Source of the DNA: Marsupella aquatica | Taxonomy: Eukaryota; Marchantiophyta | Direction of reading: 5' to 3' | NCBI GenBank assembly: GCA_973895155.1 | Contig: OZ316899.1 | Location: forward strand, 806,001-870,000 | DNA: 64,000 nucleotides | In this document: piece by piece, positions 10,128 to 18,389 of the stretch | Layout of the letters: every line of letters begins with the position of its first letter | Numbering within the stretch: position 1 is the stretch's first letter | Position numbers and translations under genes: made by a program | The notes under the pieces: generated by a model | What the model saw: only the letters and a program-made list of their open reading frames with translations | The model's database searches: none | Told to the model about the DNA's origin: nothing

Positions 10128-11691
10128 ACGGGAAGCTTTGGCCATCGTCTTTGCGTGTAAGAAATTTCGTCACTATTTGTTGGGGTATCAGGTTACTTTT
10201 CACACTGATCATAATTCCTTAAAATATTTGGTTAACCAAGTGGATCTCTCAGGACGAGTAGCCCGCTGGGTTTTACTACTCCAAGAATTTGATTATGAAG
10301 TTCATGTCCGACCTGGCAAACATCATGAGAATGCAGACTTCCTATCTCGGTTACCTGGTCCGGAGAATCAGCATAATCTCTCCGATGAATTTCCTGACGA
10401 GCATTTGTGGCACATTGAAGGGGAGTCTTCTCGATATTTTAATATTGTGCACATGCTGCTTCATGGAACGTTCCCTGAAGGCTTTAATGCGGAAGAACGA
10501 GCTGTCTTTGCTCATAAGGTGGGTCCCTATACCATTATTCGGGGCACTTTGTTTAAACAAGGTCCTGATCAACAATTGCGACGTTGTCTAGAGGATAGGG
10601 AACTTCCCCAAGTAATTGAAGCTTTACATTCAGGAGAAACCGGTGGGCATTATGCAGTGAATACCACAGTTAAGAAAATTTTGGATGCTGGATACTGGTG
10701 GCCTACTATGCATCGAGATACTTACAATTTTATTAAGACCTGTGATCCCTGTCAAAGGATCGGGAAGCCCACTGCTAGTTCCAAATGGCCTCTTACGCCT
10801 ATCCTTCCGTTGGCACCATTTGAGAAATGGGGGATTGATTTTATTGGCCCAATTTCTCCAGCAGCTCGGAAAAGCCGAAGCAAATATATTATTCTGGCCA
10901 CTGATTATGCCACCAAATGGGTAGAGGCGAAAGCTACTCGCAAGAATGATGCTATAACCGCAGCTGCATTTCTCTTTGAGCACATTATCACCCGGTTTGG
11001 TTGTCCTTTGGAGTTGGTAAGCGATAGGGGTTTGCATTTTCTTAACTCAACTATTGAGTTAATCACTGACCTTTATCTTATCAAGCATCGCAAAACTACT
11101 CCTTACAACCCCCGAGCTAATGGCTTAACCGAGAGAGCTAATGGCATTATGGGCAAGATTCTGAATAAAATGGTAGAATCTCACAAGACAGATTGGGATG
11201 TGAAGCTCCATTCTGCATTATGGGCTTACCGCACCGCTGAGAAGATTACAACTCTTCACACCCCCTTCTATCTGACCTATGGCCTGAATAGTATTATTCC
11301 AATAGAATTTTCGTTACCAACGGAACGTATCTTGGTACCACACCGACTCTCTCCTTCAGATAGTCTCTCACATCGGTTTTCCAATATTGTTAAATTAGAA
11401 GAAGTTAGACTTTTAGCATTAGACCATACAGTCACCATTCAGAACCAGCGTAAACTTGCTTATGATAAGAAGCTGCGCGTAGTGCAGTTAGATGTTGGTG
11501 ATTTAGCATTAGTCTTTGATTCTCGTTATATGCTATTTCCTGGGAAACTTCATACTCATTGGATTGGTCCTTACCGAGTTACACACATCTGGGATAATGG
11601 TTCAGTTTCATTGACTACCTTAGATGGTCACCCACTTAACACTAGAATCAATGGGTTTAGGATTAAACGGTACTATGAGTCTTCCATTTAG
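10096..11691 (+). CDS. pol: RNase H and integrase of element A
   Basis: The frame opens at a GTG inside the RT end, so this is a continuation of pol rather than a separate gene. RNase H motifs: NYSVTEREALAIVFACKKF, FHTDHNSLKYL and the final HVRPGKHHENADFLSRLPG. Integrase: an HHCC zinc domain (GGHYAVNTTVKKIL ... CDPCQ), then the catalytic triad D248 (IDFIGPIS), D310 (VSDRG) and E346 (LTERANG), with 35 residues between the last two, the canonical DD35E spacing. The C-terminal region ends with a GPYRVTHIWDNGSVSL motif. No chromodomain is present. The stop is TAG. Confidence 0.93.
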   Translation: MQPRKNYSVTEREALAIVFACKKFRHYLLGYQVTFHTDHNSLKYLVNQVDLSGRVARWVLLLQEFDYEVHVRPGKHHENADFLSRLPGPENQHNLSDEFPDEHLWHIEGESSRYFNIVHMLLHGTFPEGFNAEERAVFAHKVGPYTIIRGTLFKQGPDQQLRRCLEDRELPQVIEALHSGETGGHYAVNTTVKKILDAGYWWPTMHRDTYNFIKTCDPCQRIGKPTASSKWPLTPILPLAPFEKWGIDFIGPISPAARKSRSKYIILATDYATKWVEAKATRKNDAITAAAFLFEHIITRFGCPLELVSDRGLHFLNSTIELITDLYLIKHRKTTPYNPRANGLTERANGIMGKILNKMVESHKTDWDVKLHSALWAYRTAEKITTLHTPFYLTYGLNSIIPIEFSLPTERILVPHRLSPSDSLSHRFSNIVKLEEVRLLALDHTVTIQNQRKLAYDKKLRVVQLDVGDLALVFDSRYMLFPGKLHTHWIGPYRVTHIWDNGSVSLTTLDGHPLNTRINGFRIKRYYESSI

Positions 11692-11713
11692 AATTCCACC
11701 TGGGACAGGTTGC

Positions 11714-11729
11714 AATTTAAGTGGAGGGC
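11714..11729 (+). promoter_or_regulatory. Internal polypurine-tract duplicate after integrase
   Basis: AATTTAAGTGGAGGGC is identical to the 16 bases upstream of the 3' LTR (15197-15212), and similarity extends further upstream (GGGACA...). It lies 23 bp after the integrase stop, where the 3' end of a plain gypsy element would be. Confidence 0.75.
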
Positions 11730-12074
11730 GGTAGTTATACTTAGTTAGAATTAGTGACCCTCCCTAGTAAGTATTCGGCATATTTTTTTAATTTTTTTTA
11801 GTTACTTTCAGTTTTTACATTGGACGCTGTGAAAAGCGTCCATTGTAACTCGACGCTGGGGAAGCGTCCACTTAGTTTACAAAGGACGTTGTGCAGAGGT
11901 CCGCTTTTGTATTAGTTCAGTTGCATGAGACGCTGTGAGCCGATGACTAGGCATCTTGTACAATGGCGGATTGCGACAGCTCAACGGGACGCTGAGGAGT
12001 AAGCAGTCGCGCTTCGCCCTAGTTCACTATGGAACACGATTCTCACTGAGCTTACGGAGCTAACAAGTCACGCG
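11730..12074 (+). other. Spacer with GACGCT hairpin motifs
   Basis: 345-bp non-coding spacer between integrase and the accessory ORF. It holds further copies of the LTR stem motif, for example GGACGCTGTGAAAAGCGTCC near 11822 and CGACGCTGGGGAAGCGTCC near 11850, plus degenerate copies to about 11940. It might act as a promoter or ribosome-entry region for the downstream ORF; nothing proves this. Confidence 0.5.
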
Positions 12075-14648
12075 ATGGCGGAGACTGAGCTGACGACGCG
12101 ACCAATACTCGCAGACATTCCATCGAATGCAGTGCATAGGCGGCAGTTGAAGACGGCTCTGGCAAAAATGGGCTTGAAGAAGCTGCTTCAACTTCCTTGG
12201 AAGATTTGCGAATTCAGCCTTATCGATCAAGGTGTCTGGGACGCTGAAGAAAGGATTGGTGTGCGCTCGCGTCCCAGTGTTTGGACTGAAGCGCTCATAG
12301 CGAAGGTCTATTCGACGCCGATGGAGGGCGAGGATTTACAGAGGGTTGATTGTGAGCCTCGGGTTTATGTAGAATCCTTCTTCGCTCCAGGATCTTTCAA
12401 GAGGCGGAATGGATGGCTAGCGGCGGACTGCTTAGATAATTCTCTGCAGCGTCTATTTCGATTTCTGGCACCAATTTTCTACCCAGAAAGCCAGACGCGC
12501 ATCACTCTTTCGTTCGCTGCAACGGTGATCTGTTCATTAGAACAGACGCAGTCTATCAATTGGACGAAGGTTTTGCACCGAGTAATTCATACTCAGGTCA
12601 AAAATTTTCGTAGCAGGCTGAAAACGGGGAAAATAAGGTGTACCTACTTGGCCCCTTATTTAGCTCACATTTACCATAAGTATGACTGTCTGCTTGTCTT
12701 GGAAAAAGATTTTTATCGCAACAATCAGAGAGCATCTACCGGTGAAGCAAATTATATGCCTGAAGTACGAGAAGTCCGAGCCAATTCCACAGTGGTAGAG
12801 CTATGTGCAATACTCGACTGTGAGGAACCTGAACTGGTGGGTGAAGTTCGGAAATTGAAAGAGACAAGAGCATCAGCTGAAGGGAGTGACGATCCGATTC
12901 TTCACCAACCAAGAGAGGCTCAAGTTGCCGAAGATGTTCCTTCAGCAATGCCAACAGGGTTGGAGCATTCTATGTCACCTCGACTCTCGTGTTCACCTTG
13001 TGCTGCCGAGCCTATTTATGATGTTGATCAGGATAATTCTGCTTCTCAGATGAATGTTGAAGATGAGGTGAGGGTGGATGAAGAAGGTTTTTCAGGGGAA
13101 CCTCTTCAACATTCTACTGCTGAGGACGAGTATGATGGATTTACTTCTACCCCTGTTTTGGTTCCCATAGAGGCAAATAGTGATGCTTTGCAGGCTTTAC
13201 AGGAGTATGATTCGTCCGACTCTCTTAGTTCTAGCCCAAATATAGGTGAAATCCCTCTGGTCCAGGAGTCAGAAATATTAAGCTCAGAAATTGTGAAGCT
13301 GGTTAAAGTTGATTCGGAGGATGCAATTGTGGATATAGACGAAGTAGGTGAACCAGTGACTTCTCCCCAATCTGTCGCAAGATACCCTGCCTGGTCTACA
13401 CCTGGTTCACTCATATCGATTCCTTTGGATATAACTAAGGAATTAGATGAGGCAATAGCCGCGATAGGAGCTCCTTCATTTCCGCCTGTAAAATGGGTTT
13501 CTCCTGAAGATGAGTTGATTGAAGGAGGCTCTGCTGGTTTTCCGAGTCGCAATCAGGTATCTGGTAATATGGGTATATCTGTACCCATATTGGTACCCGA
13601 GACACCCGCTTCGACAACCAGCTCAGCACCAGTTTCATTGGCTACAAACGAGGATAAAAACATTCGGGAGGAGTTTTCAGTGACGTATACTCGAAAATCT
13701 TGGAAACGGTTGCGCCATGCTATCAGTCGACAGATCTTTCCTGAAGCATCTTCCCAGGATTTTGAACAGGGAGAAGCACCTGTCGGAACAGACGAGCTAC
13801 CCCTTCCTGTACTTTTGACAGATCGAACTAACCAGGAAGTCTCTTTACCTAGCGATAATTTTAAAGAAGAACTTCCTGTTTTAGTACCAATGCATCCCAT
13901 TGCAGATCAACCAGCTACTGTTGCAAGAGAAGAATTTGAACCACTGGAGCCCGAACCTTCTGCTCCTTCGTCTCCTGTTACATTGCCAATTCGACCAGTT
14001 AAGGAGTCAGTGATTCCTTCCGCTATGCCAGATGTAATTTTCCGTTGGATAGGAGCACCAAGTGATGGAGAAGAAGACGAAGACCCTCGCATTATCAGAG
14101 TACCTCCTCGACTTCGGCATACAGTGGATTTGCCACCCCGAAATCCTATCCCTAATTTGGCTTCAATTCACAGGTGGGAGAAGAAACATTTTCGAGTAGC
14201 TTTTCGACATCTGGAGATGGAGAGCATTTTGCAGCAGCAGCAGATTTTGCCAATGACATCCCATCCGAGGATTCGTAGTTTGATTCGCACATATGAACCG
14301 GGGAAGGCGGTTCCTCCCATTGATAAGGACAGACGACATAAGTTTTCGGAGTTCGAAATTTGGTGTTGGGTGTATATGCTTCGACGAGCTCAAGCTCCAT
14401 TTCCGCCCCTTGTGCCGGAAATTCCATGGCCCTATCCATACTATGTTTGGGTTTGTCCTGGTGGGTTTGCTATTCCAATTAAATATGAGAAGAAGCTTGT
14501 TAAGCTAAGGGAGCAGTTGATTACAAAACAATGTATGCTACCGGCTTCCCAAGGGTTCAAGTCGCTTAGGTGTTTAGCGTTCCTACCTATTATTCCTTCT
14601 TATCCGGATGTGATTATTCAAGGTGTTTTATCTAGGACACAGATTTGA
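12075..14648 (+). CDS. Large 3' accessory protein of element A
   Basis: 857 aa from ATG; I cannot assign an enzymatic function. Residues about 20-210 form a globular helical domain (KKLLQLPW, RPSVWTEALIAKVY, NGWLAADC, INWTKVLHRVIHTQV, YHKYDCLL). It is clearly related to the ORF of element B at 31340 and perhaps to plant 'transposon protein' domains. Residues about 230-640 are acidic and probably disordered, with recurring short hydrophobic motifs: PVLVPIEA, PILVPETP, PVLVPMHP and PVLLTDRT. Residues about 680-857 form a second basic, aromatic-rich domain (FEIWCWVYMLRRAQ, PWPYPYYVWVCPGG). It ends in TGA, in frame with the retropepsin-like ORF. Extra 3' ORFs are known in the Tat/Athila group. 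Confidence 0.85.
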   Translation: MAETELTTRPILADIPSNAVHRRQLKTALAKMGLKKLLQLPWKICEFSLIDQGVWDAEERIGVRSRPSVWTEALIAKVYSTPMEGEDLQRVDCEPRVYVESFFAPGSFKRRNGWLAADCLDNSLQRLFRFLAPIFYPESQTRITLSFAATVICSLEQTQSINWTKVLHRVIHTQVKNFRSRLKTGKIRCTYLAPYLAHIYHKYDCLLVLEKDFYRNNQRASTGEANYMPEVREVRANSTVVELCAILDCEEPELVGEVRKLKETRASAEGSDDPILHQPREAQVAEDVPSAMPTGLEHSMSPRLSCSPCAAEPIYDVDQDNSASQMNVEDEVRVDEEGFSGEPLQHSTAEDEYDGFTSTPVLVPIEANSDALQALQEYDSSDSLSSSPNIGEIPLVQESEILSSEIVKLVKVDSEDAIVDIDEVGEPVTSPQSVARYPAWSTPGSLISIPLDITKELDEAIAAIGAPSFPPVKWVSPEDELIEGGSAGFPSRNQVSGNMGISVPILVPETPASTTSSAPVSLATNEDKNIREEFSVTYTRKSWKRLRHAISRQIFPEASSQDFEQGEAPVGTDELPLPVLLTDRTNQEVSLPSDNFKEELPVLVPMHPIADQPATVAREEFEPLEPEPSAPSSPVTLPIRPVKESVIPSAMPDVIFRWIGAPSDGEEDEDPRIIRVPPRLRHTVDLPPRNPIPNLASIHRWEKKHFRVAFRHLEMESILQQQQILPMTSHPRIRSLIRTYEPGKAVPPIDKDRRHKFSEFEIWCWVYMLRRAQAPFPPLVPEIPWPYPYYVWVCPGGFAIPIKYEKKLVKLREQLITKQCMLPASQGFKSLRCLAFLPIIPSYPDVIIQGVLSRTQI
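14646..14648 (+). promoter_or_regulatory. In-frame UGA between accessory ORF and retropepsin-like domain (recoding site 3)
   Basis: Context ATT TGA AGG. The following ORF is in the same frame, with an ATG five codons on (14661), so reinitiation is as plausible as readthrough. Confidence 0.4.
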
Positions 14649-14660
14649 AGGACACCATTT

Positions 14661-15137
14661 ATGAGAGATATCAAACGGTGTTGTCATTTATATGTATATA
14701 AGCCGTTACTTTTGCAGCATCCTGCAATTGTTTCCTTCTTTCTCCTTCGAATTGATATTTATCTGCTCATGTGGGACATCAAAGCTACTATGGATTGTTG
14801 GAATTCTTTACCCCGTGCTTTCCAACATTCCTTTGAAGGCAAGATCAAACTGGGAGGACATGCTATTCAACACTTTGTTATTGATCCAGGCTCTCGAATT
14901 AATTTCCTCTCCCACAGACTGTGCCAGCAATTTGTTCATCAAGAAGTACAACCGATATCTGCTCAGATATCAATCGATGGACGAATCATTAATCTTTGGG
15001 GAAGAGTTAAAGGAGTCCCAATACAGATCGGAGAAGAATTCCATGACCTCGATTTTTATATTCTGGATTCGGATATCTCCCAACTCCCGTCAATGATTTT
15101 GAGCACTACTTGGATTATTAAGCCAGAATATTATTAA
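14661..15137 (+). CDS. Retropepsin-like domain with DPG triad, second in element A
   Basis: 158 aa. After a hydrophobic N-terminus (about residues 10-40) the frame reads HFVIDPGSRINFLSHRL, then VPIQIGEEFHDLDFYILD and SMILSTTWI. This follows the retropepsin pattern: an active-site loop (Asp-x-Gly followed by a hydrophobic segment), a middle strand, and an (I/V)LG(x)xW(L/I)-like closing motif. Compare LIDTGSEINLM ... VILGMPFI in the genuine protease at 63503. Here the triad is DPG and the closing motif is MILSTTWI, so activity is doubtful. The element already has a protease at 8241, so this is a second copy of the fold, unlike the first in sequence. It ends in TAA just before the polypurine tract. 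An ancestral acquisition or an unrelated beta protein are alternatives. Confidence 0.6.
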   Translation: MRDIKRCCHLYVYKPLLLQHPAIVSFFLLRIDIYLLMWDIKATMDCWNSLPRAFQHSFEGKIKLGGHAIQHFVIDPGSRINFLSHRLCQQFVHQEVQPISAQISIDGRIINLWGRVKGVPIQIGEEFHDLDFYILDSDISQLPSMILSTTWIIKPEYY

Positions 15138-15196
15138 TGAAGAACATGTCACTCGCTTCTGATTCAATTCGGTCATGTCTTGTGGGGACACGGCGA

Positions 15197-15214
15197 AATT
15201 TAAGTGGAGGGCTA
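15197..15214 (+). promoter_or_regulatory. 3' polypurine tract of element A
   Basis: AATTTAAGTGGAGGGCTA directly precedes the 3' LTR and would prime plus-strand DNA synthesis. It is duplicated at 11714-11729. Confidence 0.85.
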
Positions 15215-16602
15215 TGTGGTATGGGTGTCCCTGCAATTTTTTCTGGAAACTTGTTTATTTTTAGCATATCACAAGATTTACTTACACTTTAGACACCTTC
15301 CGGCCAACATTTACTTGTTCTGGACACTTATAGAAATATTTGACATCTCCGGCTTTCCTGACGATTCCTAGTGTACTTTGCCCGACGCTGTGACCAGCGC
15401 CCGTTTCTTTTACTCAAGACGCTGCGGAAGCGTCCAACCTCCTCATGACGCTTTTGGCAGTGCCCGACCGCCACCAAGACTCTATGAGGATTTCGACCGA
15501 CGCTGTGGAAAGCGTCAGCTTCAACACACGACGCTGTGAGCAGCGTCCACCCTAGTATTGACGCTGTGAGCAGTGTGAGCAGCGTCCGTTGGTTTTACTT
15601 AAGACGCTTCTAGCAGCGTCCAGATTCTCCCGACGCTTCTAGCAGCGTCCGCTCAACACTTAGTTTTTGAAGTAGATTACTAGTAAAGTAGTATTCTACC
15701 ACCCTTGTTGAAGTACTTATGCTGTGCTTCTCCCTTGTTTAGTTTTAAGCTTGGAAAGGCACGACTGTTCTTACCTCCTCCATTTTAGGATTCCAGCACT
15801 TATAAGACAGAGTAGAATGCTCATTTGAAGTAGAGAGAAATAGAGTTAATACTGTATTCAGAATTGAGTCTTCTGAATAGTTTTCTCCTCCTTCCATTGT
15901 AACAAGGCATGCTGTGAGTGTTTTGTATGGAAGTAAAGCTATATTGATTGAAGTTAAGATTGAATTCAAGAGATTCCTGTGGTGATTGAATTCAGTTGCA
16001 GATTTCTGAAACTCGTATTGAATTCACTGCTAGGCTTGCTTGCAGAGTCGGGATTCGCTAGCCAATTCAAGAATAGTTAATGATAAATGAGAAGTAAATT
16101 CTGATTCTCAGAGTAGTTAGTACTGTTGCTTTGATTCTGGAATATGGTTTAGAGTTTGACTGAATTGCGTATCGCTGATGTCAAACCATGTTGACGGCAT
16201 TTTAAATCATATCATTCATTTGCAATCAGAAAGCTTCTGCTTCATCAGATTGAGAATTCCATTATCATTAACCTTTGTGTTTTGAAGAGTGAGATGGATG
16301 AATTATGAGATAGATTTCATGTCTATACTGAGCCCAAATCCTTTCTGAAGGAGTGGCAGTAGCTTGTAGTCTCTAAATCCTTACTCATTTCTTCTCTAAT
16401 TCATAAATCAGAAGTTCAGTTACTTTGTTGTTTGTTTATTCGATTTTTTTTATTGAGAAGTGAAGTCAACATAGAGCTCAAGACTCTAAATCACTCGGAG
16501 TGATAAAAGTTATACAATTCATTCTGAAATCTGTTCTTAAAGGGATCGAAACCCTGGTTTTAGGTGAGGAGAGTCACTTTTGATACTTAGCACTATACGA
16601 CA
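15215..16602 (+). repeat. Element A 3' LTR
   Basis: 1388 bp, same length as the 5' LTR and identical by eye, including all hairpin motifs. It is followed directly by the GGAAG target duplication. Confidence 0.95.
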
Positions 16603-16607
16603 GGAAG
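16603..16607. repeat. Target site duplication GGAAG, right copy
   Basis: Matches 3053-3057. Reading past it, the tnp2 frame resumes. Confidence 0.9.
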
Positions 16608-17609
16608 GGGTGATAGGTGAAGTACTAGAAGGGGCTGCAACCACAAAGAACCTGACCATATCTATGAGAGACTTGGGACATGACTTTGTATTGCACAACA
16701 CTGTGGTGATGGAACCCTGGATACAATGAGTGCATACATATGCTTTAATCCAGTTCATGAGCTTAAATGTTGTGTGCATGTGATTTTCTCCTTGTCACTG
16801 GGTTCATATTAGCCAAGCTAATGTTGTGTGGTTGTTTGTTCAAGGAGTATGAGTCATTGAAGGCGGCCCATCCCACTACAGGAACAAATTTTCCAGGTTT
16901 CATGGAGTGGATCAGAGTGGCAATTAGAGAGCATCACGAGACCCACCCAAACATGGATGCAGACGTTTACCTACTATCTAATGCCCCTAGCCTGAAAGTG
17001 AAGACTTACAAACGGATGAGAGCATATGGGAATCACTTTCGAGTGAAGGATGGTGATAGTGCCTACAGGGTGACAAATGACTGTGGGCTCATCACTATAT
17101 TTGAGCAACAGAGCCACAATCATGACAAGGCCTGGATGGAGATGGGATATGTGGGAGAATTAGTTGACATATGAGCTCTGGACTATGGGGCGGTGTCCAG
17201 TCCTGTGATTCTTATGAAAGGTTCATGGGTGCGGCAGGATTGGCTTGGTAACTGGGCTACCATGAAGAGAGACAACGACGGTTTCTTGCTGGCCAATTTC
17301 AAAGGGAAATTGCCCGAATGGTCTGAGTCATTTGTGTTTCCCAGTTAGGTGGAGCAAGCTTTCTTCCTGGATGTGGAAGACTCCCCAAGTTGGCGTGTAG
17401 TGTGTCATAAACAGGCTAGGCAACGTCGGATGGAAGGATCAAACCTTGAGTTTCATTTACACTCTCATAGTGCCTTTGATTGTTGGCGTTTAGACCAAGT
17501 GCCTGTAGTTCATGATAGCGGGGACTTCATTCCTGTGACAAGGGTAGAGGCATTTGCTAAAGGAGGCAAATTCAGAGATGCAGATGCCAACAGTGTGCCT
17601 GTTATATGA
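16603..17609 (+). pseudogene. tnp2-type CACTA transposase, 3' part (DUF4216 region)
   Basis: Continuation of the transposase after element A. With one GGAAG copy removed, the frame from 3057 stays open for about 40 more codons, ending near 16727. The next segments (16767-17174, then frames to 17609) match the DUF4216 region that closes tnp2 proteins: AYRVTNDCGLITIFEQ, GYVGELVDI, KGSWVRQDWLGNW and QAFFLDVEDSPSWRVVCHK. In-frame stops at 17172 and 17346 show decay, apparently independent of the gypsy insertion. Confidence 0.8.
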
Positions 17610-17693
17610 GTAATGTGAATTGTTTGCATGGACATTTGTGAGGGGAAGGTTGTGTAATAAAGTAATTCTGAAGCAACAAAGATATATGGATGG

Positions 17694-18245
17694 ATGCCTG
17701 GTGATTGTGGTTGCATTGTGTTATACAGGGTGACCATAGATGACATGTTTTTGTGGTCCAGTCAGATGGAAGAGAGTGACACGGACATGGGTGAGTATGA
17801 AAGGAAAGCTATGGAACATCGAGCATATGTGAAAGCCAAAATTGCAGAACTGGAACTGAAAAAGGTTGTGGCTTAATTGTAAGGGAACAATTCTCAACCA
17901 CAACCCTCCGCTGAGTTTGTGTGACATGAATAGTTCAATGTGGCACTAAAATTGTGACTGTATTCTCATATTGGAATGTCGCAGAGCCACAGAACTTTCA
18001 AAGAAACAAAAGGAGTACGCAAGAAGGGTGACCAACACTATCTCTGGGCCTGTGCGTTGGAGTGAAAGGTTGAGCAAGAAGGTTGTACCTACAATGGCAG
18101 AATGTGGAGATGACATGGATGTTGCACAGGTGGGTGCAAACACTAGACAAGAAGATGCAGATGATGAGTATTTTCCAGAGGAAATGGATGAGGATGGGGG
18201 TTATGAAGATGAATACATTGTAGCGCAGCCCCAAAAGAAATAGGT
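17694..18245 (+). pseudogene. Exon-like acidic/basic fragments between transposase and TNPA-like gene
   Basis: Two short frames. 17694-17876 includes MEESDTDMGEYERKAMEHRAYVKAKIAELELKK, a helical charged segment. 17971-18243 (90 aa) has SKKQKEYARRVTN and a strongly acidic tail (DADDEYFPEEMDEDGGYEDEY). A GTAAGT follows the last codons near 18243, consistent with an intron donor. They may be C-terminal exons of the transposase or first exons of the accessory gene. I do not recognise the family. Confidence 0.4.
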
Positions 18246-18389
18246 AAGTAGTTTTCCCGACAAGGTTTTGAGTTAAACTCTCTTGTTTAGAGGTTTGATA
18301 TGTTCAGTACTACACATATGTACCTTGCTTAGTTTGTGACGTTGTAGTTGGTGATGTGATGCAGCGTCCTGTCAGTTCTATTTTGTCTG

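Larger units (their letters stand above)
3058..16602 (+). mobile_element. Element A: near-complete Ty3/gypsy retrotransposon (Athila/Tat-like) with accessory ORFs
   Basis: The element is 13,545 bp with two 1388-bp LTRs (TGTGG...ACGACA), a tRNA-Asp-type primer site, gag with CCHC knuckles, protease, RT, RNase H, integrase, two 3' accessory reading frames, a polypurine tract and a GGAAG target duplication. The order PR-RT-RH-INT is Ty3/gypsy. The RT box FIDDFCVYG, the tRNA-Asp primer site, the missing chromodomain and the 3' extra ORF point to the Athila/Tat side. I saw no mismatch between the LTRs by eye, which implies very recent insertion. The pol frame has one +1 break in an A6 run. All other internal interruptions are in-frame UGA codons. 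Confidence 0.95.
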
